The notes beneath the pieces are model-generated. The model was not told the DNA's origin. It saw only the letters and a list, made by a program, of their open reading frames with translations, and ran no database searches. A DNA stretch of 11,722 nucleotides from Patescibacteria group bacterium UBA3527 (GTDB taxonomy: Bacteria; Patescibacteriota; Minisyncoccia; Phycocordibacterales; UBA918): NCBI GenBank assembly GCA_002377025.1, contig DFPA01000010.1, positions 1 through 11,722 on the forward strand, in the 5' to 3' direction. The position numbers and the translations under genes were made by a program. Shown here in pieces: positions 1 to 6,653 of the stretch. Within the stretch, counting starts at the first letter, position 1; every line of letters starts with the position of its first letter.

Positions 1-925
1 TCGAACATTTTGCAAGGCCGACTACATACCCTTAATTGGTCATGAGCGTGCAAATAGCGGTACTGACAGTTCGAATCCCACGGCCGTTGACGAGCCGGCT
101 CCTTATCCTGGAGCGCCTGTCGGAGAAGTTGAGCGTTCAGGTGCGGAGCTCGATGCAACCCACGATGCAGATGTCACCTCTCCGATAACCCACCTCAACC
201 ATACGGAATTTCACTGGATAAACAAACCCAAATTATTAAAATTGGAAAAACAAAGTAGTAAGAAATATTCAACTCCTCCACGTGGTGAAGCTCTTGTACA
301 CAGTGACAGAATGTCTACAGGTGAAGATACTTACCAAAATGATGCTGTTGGCAAAGGCTTGGCCGAGCATAGGATTCGCACGCCAGAAAAAAGATTTAAA
401 AGCATTCTGGAGGTTTTTTCACAACTAAAGCGTGACGGAATAATTTCAAGCTTTAACGTGTTGCCCTGTGCTGATAGTCGCTATGAAATTATTCGTGATG
501 GTTTAGCTTGCTGGAGCTTCCAGGAGAAAACTGATGTGATGTCAAAATATCGACCTCGCCGCGGATGGCGTTTGGTTAAATACGATAGAAATAGCCGGCA
601 AGGCTGCATTTATCGTTGTGCGTTAGTTGTCAGATTGATCCTCGATCAGAGAGCTTTGTTTTGGATTGAAATTGAGTGTCGTGAAACTGGAGAAGGTGGT
701 TTTCGTTCCCCTGTTTTGGCAGATGTGATGCAGCCAACAGCGAGCACTATTTCTTCAGCTTTGGAGATCATCGCCGAGTGCAAAGGGATCAATATGGAAC
801 CTCCTTTGAACAGTGCTTTTGCTCCTGATGGTGTCCAAGCAAATTGCTACAAACACGTCTACGAAAAAGACTCGAATGCAAAGTTTGATGCTAACTCCAT
901 CCGTAGATTTTTAAAGCAAATCTAA
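1..925 (+). CDS. tnsE: TnsE-like Tn7 transposition protein, C-terminal part (5' truncated by window)
   Basis: The reading frame is open from base 2 to the TAA at 923-925, giving 307 visible residues without a start; the TTG at 242 is only an internal codon. Residues 1-110 or so are a polar, Pro/Asp/Glu-rich linker ending in a basic patch (HWINKPKLLKLEKQ), followed by a folded domain from about FKSILEVF to the end. From memory this matches the layout of the Tn7 TnsE C-terminus: acidic linker, a W-I-x-x-x-x-P-x basic segment, a 'LxxL' helix, a 'VLP' strand, then a strand pair with 'IEIEC' resembling TnsE 'LLEVDA'. TnsE directs Tn7 into conjugating plasmids and replicating lagging-strand DNA through DNA 3' ends and the sliding clamp. 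The call rests on remembered similarity, not an alignment. Another element-borne regulator is the main alternative. Confidence 0.6.
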   Translation, partial: RTFCKADYIPLIGHERANSGTDSSNPTAVDEPAPYPGAPVGEVERSGAELDATHDADVTSPITHLNHTEFHWINKPKLLKLEKQSSKKYSTPPRGEALVHSDRMSTGEDTYQNDAVGKGLAEHRIRTPEKRFKSILEVFSQLKRDGIISSFNVLPCADSRYEIIRDGLACWSFQEKTDVMSKYRPRRGWRLVKYDRNSRQGCIYRCALVVRLILDQRALFWIEIECRETGEGGFRSPVLADVMQPTASTISSALEIIAECKGINMEPPLNSAFAPDGVQANCYKHVYEKDSNAKFDANSIRRFLKQI

Positions 926-929
926 GTGG

Positions 930-962
930 TGTCGCAAGGTTAAATGGCGACAAGAAGCGACA
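930..962. repeat. Cluster of three TGTCGC hexamers just after the tnsE-like stop
   Basis: TGTCGC occurs on the + strand at 930-935 and on the - strand at 947-952 and 957-962. The last two are 10 bp apart, about one helical turn. A fourth, GGTCGC, lies at 1000-1005. The first two form an inverted pair (GTCGC, 11 bp, GCGAC). Three copies in 33 bp is far more than expected by chance. Such arrays are typical of sites for a multimeric DNA-binding protein. TnsB/TniA-family transposases bind similar TGTxx-containing repeats at element ends, so a relic end or an operator are both possible. Confidence 0.35.
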
Positions 963-1004
963 TAAGTCTTTCCAACTATTTTTTACTCTTTCTTTGTTTG
1001 GTCG

Positions 1005-1021
1005 CACGGTGATTTACCGTG
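1005..1021. repeat. Inverted repeat CACGGT-N5-ACCGTG
   Basis: A perfect 6-bp inverted repeat with a 5-bp loop (1005-1010 and 1016-1021). No T-run follows, so it is a poor intrinsic terminator. It lies between the tnsE-like gene and the promoter region of the next operon and could be an operator or a weak hairpin. Confidence 0.25.
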
Positions 1022-1100
1022 GTTGATCACTAGTGTTTACATCAGAAACAGATGACAAGTCTCCTCGCAGTTGCGGTGGTACTGACGAACAAGCGAACGT

Positions 1101-1114
1101 GACCTATATATGTC
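1101..1114. promoter_or_regulatory. Imperfect 14-bp palindrome, candidate operator
   Basis: The sequence gacctatatatgtc matches its own reverse complement at 12 of 14 positions, with TATATA at the centre. It lies about 45 bp upstream of the TATAAT box and about 80 bp upstream of the AbrB-like gene. A dimeric regulator such as the AbrB-like product could bind here, but this is inference from symmetry only. Confidence 0.25.
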
Positions 1115-1142
1115 GGTTCAAATAAATTAGACAAAAAAATTT

Positions 1143-1164
1143 AGTATGTTAATGTACTTATAAT
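1143..1164 (+). promoter_or_regulatory. Candidate operon promoter: TATAAT box with adjoining inverted repeat
   Basis: A perfect -10 hexamer TATAAT sits at 1159-1164, 29 bp before the ATG at 1194. No good -35 lies at 16-18 bp: TAGACA at 1128-1133 is 25 bp away. The spacer holds an imperfect inverted repeat AGTA-TG-TTAA-TG-TACT (1143-1158, 12 of 16 symmetric positions) that abuts the -10. A perfect -10 without a -35 and with an overlapping palindrome suggests a promoter controlled by a bound protein, plausibly the AbrB-like product of the first gene. Confidence 0.45.
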
Positions 1165-1193
1165 CCCTCTGAATAAGAAACGTCGGAATACTT

Positions 1194-1409
1194 ATGAAAG
1201 TATTGTTTGATACTAAAAAAATACAAAAATTAGGTCGAGTTTCGCTTTCGGAGATGCTCCTGCGCAATGCGGGGCTTAGTGAGGGTGATACCGTTAATAT
1301 TTATTTTGACGCGAATTCTAGATGCATTGTGCTAGAGCGAGTCAACACTCAAGAAGAGACTTTGGAAGAGAGATCTTCTGCAACAAGCAAGCCAGGAAAG
1401 AAAAAATGA
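1194..1409 (+). CDS. AbrB/MazE (SpoVT-AbrB fold)-like small DNA-binding regulator
   Basis: A 71-residue protein. Residues 1-50 follow the pattern of the swapped-hairpin AbrB/MazE fold: a Lys-rich first strand, GRVSLSEMLLRNAGL (14-28, where family members usually have G-x-V-x-[IL]-P), the turn SEGD (29-32), then two strands ending IVLERV (45-50). The usual Pro after the first strand is replaced by Ser. Residues 51-71 form a polar, Lys-ending tail. The start at 1194 has GGAA at 1185-1188, 5 bp upstream. The stop overlaps the next start as ATGA, so it is translated together with the DUF4007 gene. No toxin gene of the MazF type follows, so autoregulation of the operon is likelier than an antitoxin role. 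Moderate confidence, as the domain is short. Confidence 0.6.
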   Translation: MKVLFDTKKIQKLGRVSLSEMLLRNAGLSEGDTVNIYFDANSRCIVLERVNTQEETLEERSSATSKPGKKK

Positions 1410-2314
1410 TCAAGACGTCCAGTGAGCGATATTCAGGACATGAGTCCTTTGTGTGCAGGTTCGGTTGGCTTACTAAAATCCATCGAGCAATTCAAAACGA
1501 TTCTTCAATCCTGAGAAATGATGATCTGGCAATTCAAACACTTGGAATTGGTCGAAATATGGTGAAGTCTTTGCAGTTTTGGGCAGAATCGACAGGAGTA
1601 ATTAAAGCCAATGGAGACGGTGGTCATCAGTCTGGGCCACTCGGACAATTGTTGCTCAGCACCGATGGCTGGGATCCACACCTTGAGTCTTTGGAATCGC
1701 TTTGGCTCATTCATTGGGCAATAAGTTCGAAGGCAAATTTGGGTGCTTGGAACTTGGTTTTTGGTGAATCCAAACTGGCTCGTTTTGAGAGGGAGAGATT
1801 AATTTCCACGTTAAATCAAAGGGGTTCGACGGGAACCAAAACCTTGGCTACTAGTACCCTGGAGCAGCACACTTCAATATTCATTAATAGCTATCTTGCC
1901 ACCGTCAGAAATGGGGACGATACCTCTTGGTGTCCGCTGCAAGACCTAGGTTTTCTTAAAGCATCAAAAACGGATGATGGTCGCACAATTTTTAACACAG
2001 ACCTTTCGTTGCCAATTGGATTGAGCCCGCGGGTATTTGCGATCGCCTTGATCGATTACATTGGAGATGTCAGCAATGGCGGCTGGACTGTAGATTTCAA
2101 GGATGTTTTGAAAGGTAGTTTCAGTCCTGGCCTAGTTTTTCGTCTGGATGAGTACAGGCTAAGAGATTTGATTCAAGTATGTGTTGATGAGTTATTAAAG
2201 GATGAGTTGACGTTTGTTGATACAGCAGACACTCAAAGTTTGGTGTTAAGGCCTGGGAGTTTGACTTCGCAGTATCAGATTTGGAGCGGTGTGGAGAGAC
2301 ATGATTATGCATAA
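1406..2314 (+). CDS. DUF4007 family protein
   Basis: A 302-residue protein, a normal length for the family as I recall it. Two DUF4007 hallmarks are visible near the N-terminus: SGHESFVCRFGWL (about residues 10-22) and LGIGRNMVKSLQFW (46-59), matching the family pattern GHExFxLRxGWL and LGVGKNMVxSIxxW. The second looks like a helix-turn-helix or helical recognition segment, but that is inference. The frame is open upstream to 1322, inside the AbrB-like gene. The ATG at 1406 is preferred because AGGAAAG (1394-1400) precedes it by 5 bp and it forms an ATGA overlap with the upstream stop. DUF4007 genes are known as neighbours of PAPS reductase-like and phosphorothioation-type genes; biochemical function is unknown. 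The last 8 bases overlap the ATPase gene, which suggests the two products act together. Confidence 0.8.
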   Translation: MIKTSSERYSGHESFVCRFGWLTKIHRAIQNDSSILRNDDLAIQTLGIGRNMVKSLQFWAESTGVIKANGDGGHQSGPLGQLLLSTDGWDPHLESLESLWLIHWAISSKANLGAWNLVFGESKLARFERERLISTLNQRGSTGTKTLATSTLEQHTSIFINSYLATVRNGDDTSWCPLQDLGFLKASKTDDGRTIFNTDLSLPIGLSPRVFAIALIDYIGDVSNGGWTVDFKDVLKGSFSPGLVFRLDEYRLRDLIQVCVDELLKDELTFVDTADTQSLVLRPGSLTSQYQIWSGVERHDYA

Positions 2315-5300
2315 AAGAATAATTGACCAGATCCCCCTGTCCAGCTTGCACACCAGATCTATTTCACTCGATCGAGACCTTCTGGAGCCGATTGCTTTAA
2401 AAAACTATGTTGTTACTCCGAACAGCATTTCAGCCCTACAGATTATAAGTAGCGGTTTGTCATCGGGGCAGACCCAACGAGCATGGAAAGTTGTGGGGCC
2501 TTACGGAAGCGGGAAGTCGGCATTTGCTGCATTGCTTGCCCAACTGTTAGCGGGAAAATCAAATTTCCCGTTGGCAGCAAAGACAGTAAGCTCGATAGCA
2601 CCCAAAGTAGCTAAAGGTTATGCGAACTGCAAAAGGCTTCCTTTGGCGGTTGTAGGGTCGAGAGTTTCATTTGGAACCGCTTTTGCTGCTTCGATTGCTA
2701 AGGTAGTTGAGGGATTCGGACGAGGTAAATCTGTACTGAAGATTCGAAAAAAATTGGATCTGATTGCCGGTACTTATGAAGGCGTTCCCTTTAATTCCGC
2801 TGTTGGCGACATGGCATTGGATTTGTCAGCTGCAGCGCGATCTGGAGGGTATGAAGGAGTAATTCTTTTAATCGACGAAGTTGGTAAGTTCGTCGAGTAC
2901 GCCGCACTGTATCCAGAACATGGCGATTTGATCGCACTCCAACAGGTTGCGGAGTGTGCATGTCGTGTAGAAGACAACAGCATCGCTGTGGTAGCCATGT
3001 TGCATCAGCATTTCTCAAGTTATGCGGCTGGAGTCGGCCGTTCGCTAGGAGATGAGTGGCATAAGGTGGCTGCACGATTTGAAGAAATTGCATTTGATGA
3101 GCCGGTTGAGCGATACGCTCAGTTTGCGAGTCAGGCTTTCAGTGCAGGTGATCTGAGTCAAGAAAGGCAAATTATCACTGCTGCTCGTAAGGAGTATGCG
3201 CGAGCCGTAAAACAAAATATTTTGAGAGCGCCAACTTCGGTTGAGAAACTGTTGTTTGACAACGCCGAATCGCTTTTTCCCTTGCATCCGATGTCGCTTG
3301 CAGCTGCCGCCACTATTTGCAAGAGATATGGACAAAGCGAACGTTCATTCCATGCATTTTTGTATGGTGGCGAATTGTTTGCTGTGCGTGATTTTGCGGA
3401 GCGTACTGATATCTCTGCGAAGTCTTGGTACCGGATCCAGGATCTCTATGATTATTTGATTCAGGGAAACGCACTTCGATTCAGGGAGTTAGATACTGAG
3501 CGGAGATGGACTTTCGCGAAAGAGATGATTGAGCAACACACTGGTGAGAGTTTTGGTTGTTCGTTGCTCAAAGTAATTGCTGTTTTTGAGTTGGTCAAAT
3601 CAAGTCTTGGTTTAAAGGCGGACTCCGCCACATTAGGCTGGGCTTTGGGCGAGTCGAACATTGATCTGGTCGAGGCTCAGTTAGCCAAGTTTACTGAACT
3701 AGGAATCCTGATTAAGCGATATAGCTCTGCTGAATATGCATTCGCAGTTTCAGGGGCTGTGAATGTTGAGGCTTTGTATGAAAAGGCCGCTCGATCACAT
3801 GAGAATGATTGGGCTGTCAAAGGCATCACAATTGCTCTTGCGCAAAAGCTAATTGTTGCGAGTCGTCATTATGATCAAACCGGAACAATTCGCACCATAT
3901 CAACTTTGGTTGGTACCTTGGACAATTGGCCACAAATTCCCTCACTTCGGGACGACACGGCGCGACCAGATGCATGGATAAAGCTGATCTTGATTTCGGC
4001 TGACACTACCCAAGCCCAGGAATGCGAGTCACGCTTTTCATCAGAAGAAGAATCTCTCGTGGTGCATAGTTATTTGAAGCTAACTGCGGAGGGTCGGGCT
4101 GCTCTGTCTGAGTATGCAATTTGGTCTTCAATTTTGGTTGAGATTAAAGCCAAGAGTCTGGATCCGTGGACCACTCGATATGTCAGTTCTCGGGTCAATA
4201 GAGCGAGTGAGGATGTAGAGGTTTTGGTTTTGTCTGAGTTAATTCCTGCTGGAATTAAAGAAGGCCCATTCTATTGGCATCGTGGGTCTAAAATCGAAAA
4301 TAGTTCCAGGATGAATCCAAGCCAGATCGCCTCTTGGTTGTTTGATCGTGTTTACCGTAAAGCGCCGATGATTGTTAACGAGTTGATCAACAAGGATCGA
4401 CCTGCATCAGCCATTGTTCTCGCACGTCAACGCTTATTTGAATTTTTGCTCGCCGAGGAGAAAACGAAAAGGCTCTGCGAAGAGCATGAATACCCACCGG
4501 AACGCTTGATTCACTCGTCACTGCTTAAGCAAACGGGAATTTGGTGTGAGTCGGGCTCAGCATGGATGTTAGTCAATCCACCTAAACTGGACAGTTCCAA
4601 CAATCTATCTGCGGTTTGGGACGAGATTTCTGCCCTGCTTAAACGACCGCAACCTGTTAGTTTCCTTGAGTTGCTCACATCCCTAGCGGCACCACCGTTT
4701 GGTGTACGCAATGGACCTGCGGGTATTTGGGCTGCGCTTTATCTGATCATCAATAGAAAAAGATGCGCAATCTTCGAGCGCGGCTCCCTGGTGTTGGAAC
4801 TGACCCCAGAGCATCTGATGCGTATGTACAAAAATCCTCATACGTTCGAGCTTCGAGAGTTGGCGGGTGAGGACGAGAGTAAGAGGCTCATTTCCGATTA
4901 TCAGGAAGTTTTCTCTGCAATTGGTTGTCAAGTACCGGCTGAGCCATCTTTCTTGGAGATGACCCGAGCTTTGTATCGTTGGTTCATTGGATTGCCTGAT
5001 TTCTCGAAGTCCACTTTGCGAATTGGCAAGGATGCTGCGATTGTGAAAACAATTCTGAGTAAGGCTGTAGATCCGATTGCATTGTTGACAGATACCCTTC
5101 CGCGGGCGCACAAGGACTCAAAGTCTAAGATGGCTTTCAAAGAATGGCTCGTTGATGCACTTACAGATCTTGGTATGGCACACAGACGTTTGCAAGATGA
5201 GGTGGCCAGCGAACTCAGCAAAGGATTTGGTATTACTGGTCCATTGCAACGGATTCGTGCTCAATTGCAGAAAGAATGTAGTCGAGAGGCATCAACACTT

Positions 5301-5744
5301 GCTGACGCTGATCTCAGAAGTTTCATTCTGCGTTGTACAGATGTAGTGTTGACTGATGAGAAATGGTTGAACTCGGTAGCGAGCTTGATAGCCCATCGTC
5401 CGTTGGATTCTTGGCATGACGATACGTTAGCTAAGTTTCAAGAAGAATTGACAGAGCTTTGTGGACGCTATCGTCGATGGATGCAACTGGTAATGAAGCG
5501 TGGTATCGCACCGAAAGCTGCCGAAAGATTCGTGGGCTTAACATTAACGATGCCTGGTGGCGATGAGTCGCAAATTTTTGCTGCATGTACTGATGCATCT
5601 GATGCGATAGCGAAAAATGTGATGAAGTTGATTAATGAATCCTCAGGCGTCAATACTGAGTTGGCAGAGGCTGCGCTTGCCCAAGCGTTGTTGCAAATTC
5701 AGTTGAATAAAACATTGAAATCCCAAGAGGTAAGCAATGGCTGA
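2307..5744 (+). CDS. Large P-loop ATPase (BrxC/PglY-like size and layout), defence-associated
   Basis: About 1145 residues. Numbered from the ATG at 2307, Walker A is GPYGSGKS (64-71) and Walker B is ILLIDEVGK with Asp190-Glu191. A following segment (AMLHQHF, then ARFEEIAFDE around residue 260) is a likely sensor/arginine-finger region. The N-terminal third is thus an AAA+/STAND-like ATPase; the remaining ~800 residues are helical-looking with no domain I recognise. GTG 2289 and ATG 2301 are in frame, but GGAGAG at 2293-2298 sits 8 bp from ATG 2307 and only 2 bp from 2301, so 2307 is chosen. It overlaps DUF4007 upstream and the PP-loop gene downstream by 8 bp each. Single very large ATPases occur in BREX (BrxC), Pgl (PglY) and Dnd-type restriction sets; I cannot assign it to one of these. 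No nuclease motif was recognised. Confidence 0.75.
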   Translation: MHKRIIDQIPLSSLHTRSISLDRDLLEPIALKNYVVTPNSISALQIISSGLSSGQTQRAWKVVGPYGSGKSAFAALLAQLLAGKSNFPLAAKTVSSIAPKVAKGYANCKRLPLAVVGSRVSFGTAFAASIAKVVEGFGRGKSVLKIRKKLDLIAGTYEGVPFNSAVGDMALDLSAAARSGGYEGVILLIDEVGKFVEYAALYPEHGDLIALQQVAECACRVEDNSIAVVAMLHQHFSSYAAGVGRSLGDEWHKVAARFEEIAFDEPVERYAQFASQAFSAGDLSQERQIITAARKEYARAVKQNILRAPTSVEKLLFDNAESLFPLHPMSLAAAATICKRYGQSERSFHAFLYGGELFAVRDFAERTDISAKSWYRIQDLYDYLIQGNALRFRELDTERRWTFAKEMIEQHTGESFGCSLLKVIAVFELVKSSLGLKADSATLGWALGESNIDLVEAQLAKFTELGILIKRYSSAEYAFAVSGAVNVEALYEKAARSHENDWAVKGITIALAQKLIVASRHYDQTGTIRTISTLVGTLDNWPQIPSLRDDTARPDAWIKLILISADTTQAQECESRFSSEEESLVVHSYLKLTAEGRAALSEYAIWSSILVEIKAKSLDPWTTRYVSSRVNRASEDVEVLVLSELIPAGIKEGPFYWHRGSKIENSSRMNPSQIASWLFDRVYRKAPMIVNELINKDRPASAIVLARQRLFEFLLAEEKTKRLCEEHEYPPERLIHSSLLKQTGIWCESGSAWMLVNPPKLDSSNNLSAVWDEISALLKRPQPVSFLELLTSLAAPPFGVRNGPAGIWAALYLIINRKRCAIFERGSLVLELTPEHLMRMYKNPHTFELRELAGEDESKRLISDYQEVFSAIGCQVPAEPSFLEMTRALYRWFIGLPDFSKSTLRIGKDAAIVKTILSKAVDPIALLTDTLPRAHKDSKSKMAFKEWLVDALTDLGMAHRRLQDEVASELSKGFGITGPLQRIRAQLQKECSREASTLADADLRSFILRCTDVVLTDEKWLNSVASLIAHRPLDSWHDDTLAKFQEELTELCGRYRRWMQLVMKRGIAPKAAERFVGLTLTMPGGDESQIFAACTDASDAIAKNVMKLINESSGVNTELAEAALAQALLQIQLNKTLKSQEVSNG

Positions 5745-6564
5745 AACAAAGAAAGTTAGGCATATTTTGAGTCTCTCCGGCGGAAAGGACAGTGCCGCAT
5801 TGGCCATTTACATGCGAGACCGGGTACCTGAAATGGAGTACATCTTCAGCGATACAAATAAAGAACTTCCCGAGACTTACGAGTATTTGGAGAGAATCTC
5901 AAGCTATCTTGGTAAGGAAGTTATTCGTCTTAATGCCGATGTAGGTTTTGATCATTGGTATGAAATGTATGGAGGGATGATCCCCTCCAATCATCGGAGA
6001 TGGTGTACTAGAGCTTTGAAGCTAAAGCCCTTTGAGCAGCATTGCGGAAACGATGAAGTTATCAACTATGTAGGTCTGAGGGCGGAAGAAAATAGAAGCG
6101 GTTACATTAGCCACAAATCCAATATCAAGGCGGTTTATCCATTTAAAGAAGACGGGCTCGTGCTTAGGGATATTGAGGCAATTCTGCGTGAGTCGGGTGT
6201 CGGTATGCCTCCATACACAAAGTGGGGCAGAACACGTTCAGGCTGTTATTTTTGTTTCTATCAACAAAAAATTGAATGGGTTCGATTGAAAGAGACCTAC
6301 CCTGAGTTGTATGACAAGGCCAAGGAATACGAAAGGCCCTATGAGAAAACTGGTAACTTTTTTACTTGGAGTCAAGGCGAAAGTCTAGTTGAGATGGAGC
6401 AGCCTGAGCGCGTTGAACAGATTAAGCGTGAGCACATCATTCGCATTGAAAGAATCAAGGCTCGAAAAGAAAATACAACGTTATTGGAAATTTTCGCTGA
6501 TGCTGAAACAACCGAGGAGCCTGATGATGATGACGATCAGGGGTGTTTGGTTTGCCAATTGTAA
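5737..6564 (+). CDS. PP-loop ATPase of the PAPS reductase/DndC-like family
   Basis: A 275-residue protein, near PAPS reductase length and much shorter than DndC. The PP-loop SGGKDS is at 14-19, binding and splitting ATP to AMP and pyrophosphate to activate a substrate, as in PAPS reductases, ATP sulfurylases, TtcA/ThiI and DndC. RRWCTRALKLKP (87-98) with Cys90, GLRAEE (113-118), and RSGCYFC (168-173) with Cys170 and Cys173 are typical of the PAPS reductase/DndC branch, where such cysteines can hold an Fe-S cluster; Cys103 could be a further ligand. The tail is odd: five Asp (263-267) and then CLVC (270-273) near the end. Start: AAGAGG at 5725-5730, 6 bp before ATG, inside the ATPase gene end. 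In this setting a role in modifying DNA, RNA or a nucleotide with sulfur is likelier than sulfate assimilation, since no cys genes are present. A cellular cysteine desulfurase would have to supply sulfur. Confidence 0.8.
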   Translation: MAETKKVRHILSLSGGKDSAALAIYMRDRVPEMEYIFSDTNKELPETYEYLERISSYLGKEVIRLNADVGFDHWYEMYGGMIPSNHRRWCTRALKLKPFEQHCGNDEVINYVGLRAEENRSGYISHKSNIKAVYPFKEDGLVLRDIEAILRESGVGMPPYTKWGRTRSGCYFCFYQQKIEWVRLKETYPELYDKAKEYERPYEKTGNFFTWSQGESLVEMEQPERVEQIKREHIIRIERIKARKENTTLLEIFADAETTEEPDDDDDQGCLVCQL

Positions 6565-6610
6565 CTATTCGTAAAACTCACTAAGCTTGATTTAGGATTA
6601 GTTAATTTGC

Positions 6611-6653
6611 TTGTCCTTAACTTGCTGAGAGTATATAAATATTCAGGATTGAT
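6611..6653 (+). promoter_or_regulatory. AT-rich junction with weak possible internal promoter and RBS
   Basis: The 89-bp gap 6565-6653 is the only sizeable break inside the operon. TTGTCC (6611-6616) and TATAAA (6634-6639) are spaced 17 bp, a fair sigma70 pair, but transcription would start about 6646, at the ribosome binding site AGGA (6645-6648), leaving a very short leader. The AT richness could also just help translation start. No terminator hairpin is visible here, so read-through from the upstream genes is expected. Confidence 0.25.

Noticed and set aside
926..1193. CRISPR array, tRNA or attachment site in the spacer
   Set aside because: No regularly spaced long repeats, no cloverleaf-like sequence and no tRNA 3' end were seen.
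1322..1405. Longer N-terminus for the DUF4007 protein starting at 1322
   Set aside because: It would overlap the AbrB-like gene by 88 bases; the family's conserved GHExF motif is close to the ATG at 1406, which has a good ribosome binding site.
2289..2306. GTG 2289 or ATG 2301 as start of the large ATPase
   Set aside because: GGAGAG at 2293-2298 overlaps or is too close to these codons; its spacing fits ATG 2307.
1194..2314. Toxin-antitoxin pair made of the AbrB/MazE-like gene and the next gene
   Set aside because: The downstream product is a DUF4007 protein of 302 residues, not a MazF, PIN or Fic-type toxin.
2121..5653. Many 60-140-residue open frames on the - strand opposite the large ATPase gene
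   Set aside because: They lie wholly inside a longer, well-supported gene, lack ribosome binding sites and recognisable motifs, and have unlikely residue composition (Ser/Arg/Leu-rich).
5737..6564. Sulfate-assimilation PAPS reductase (cysH)
   Set aside because: No other cys genes are nearby, the gene is coupled to defence-type genes, and the extra Cys pairs and tail fit the DndC-like branch better.
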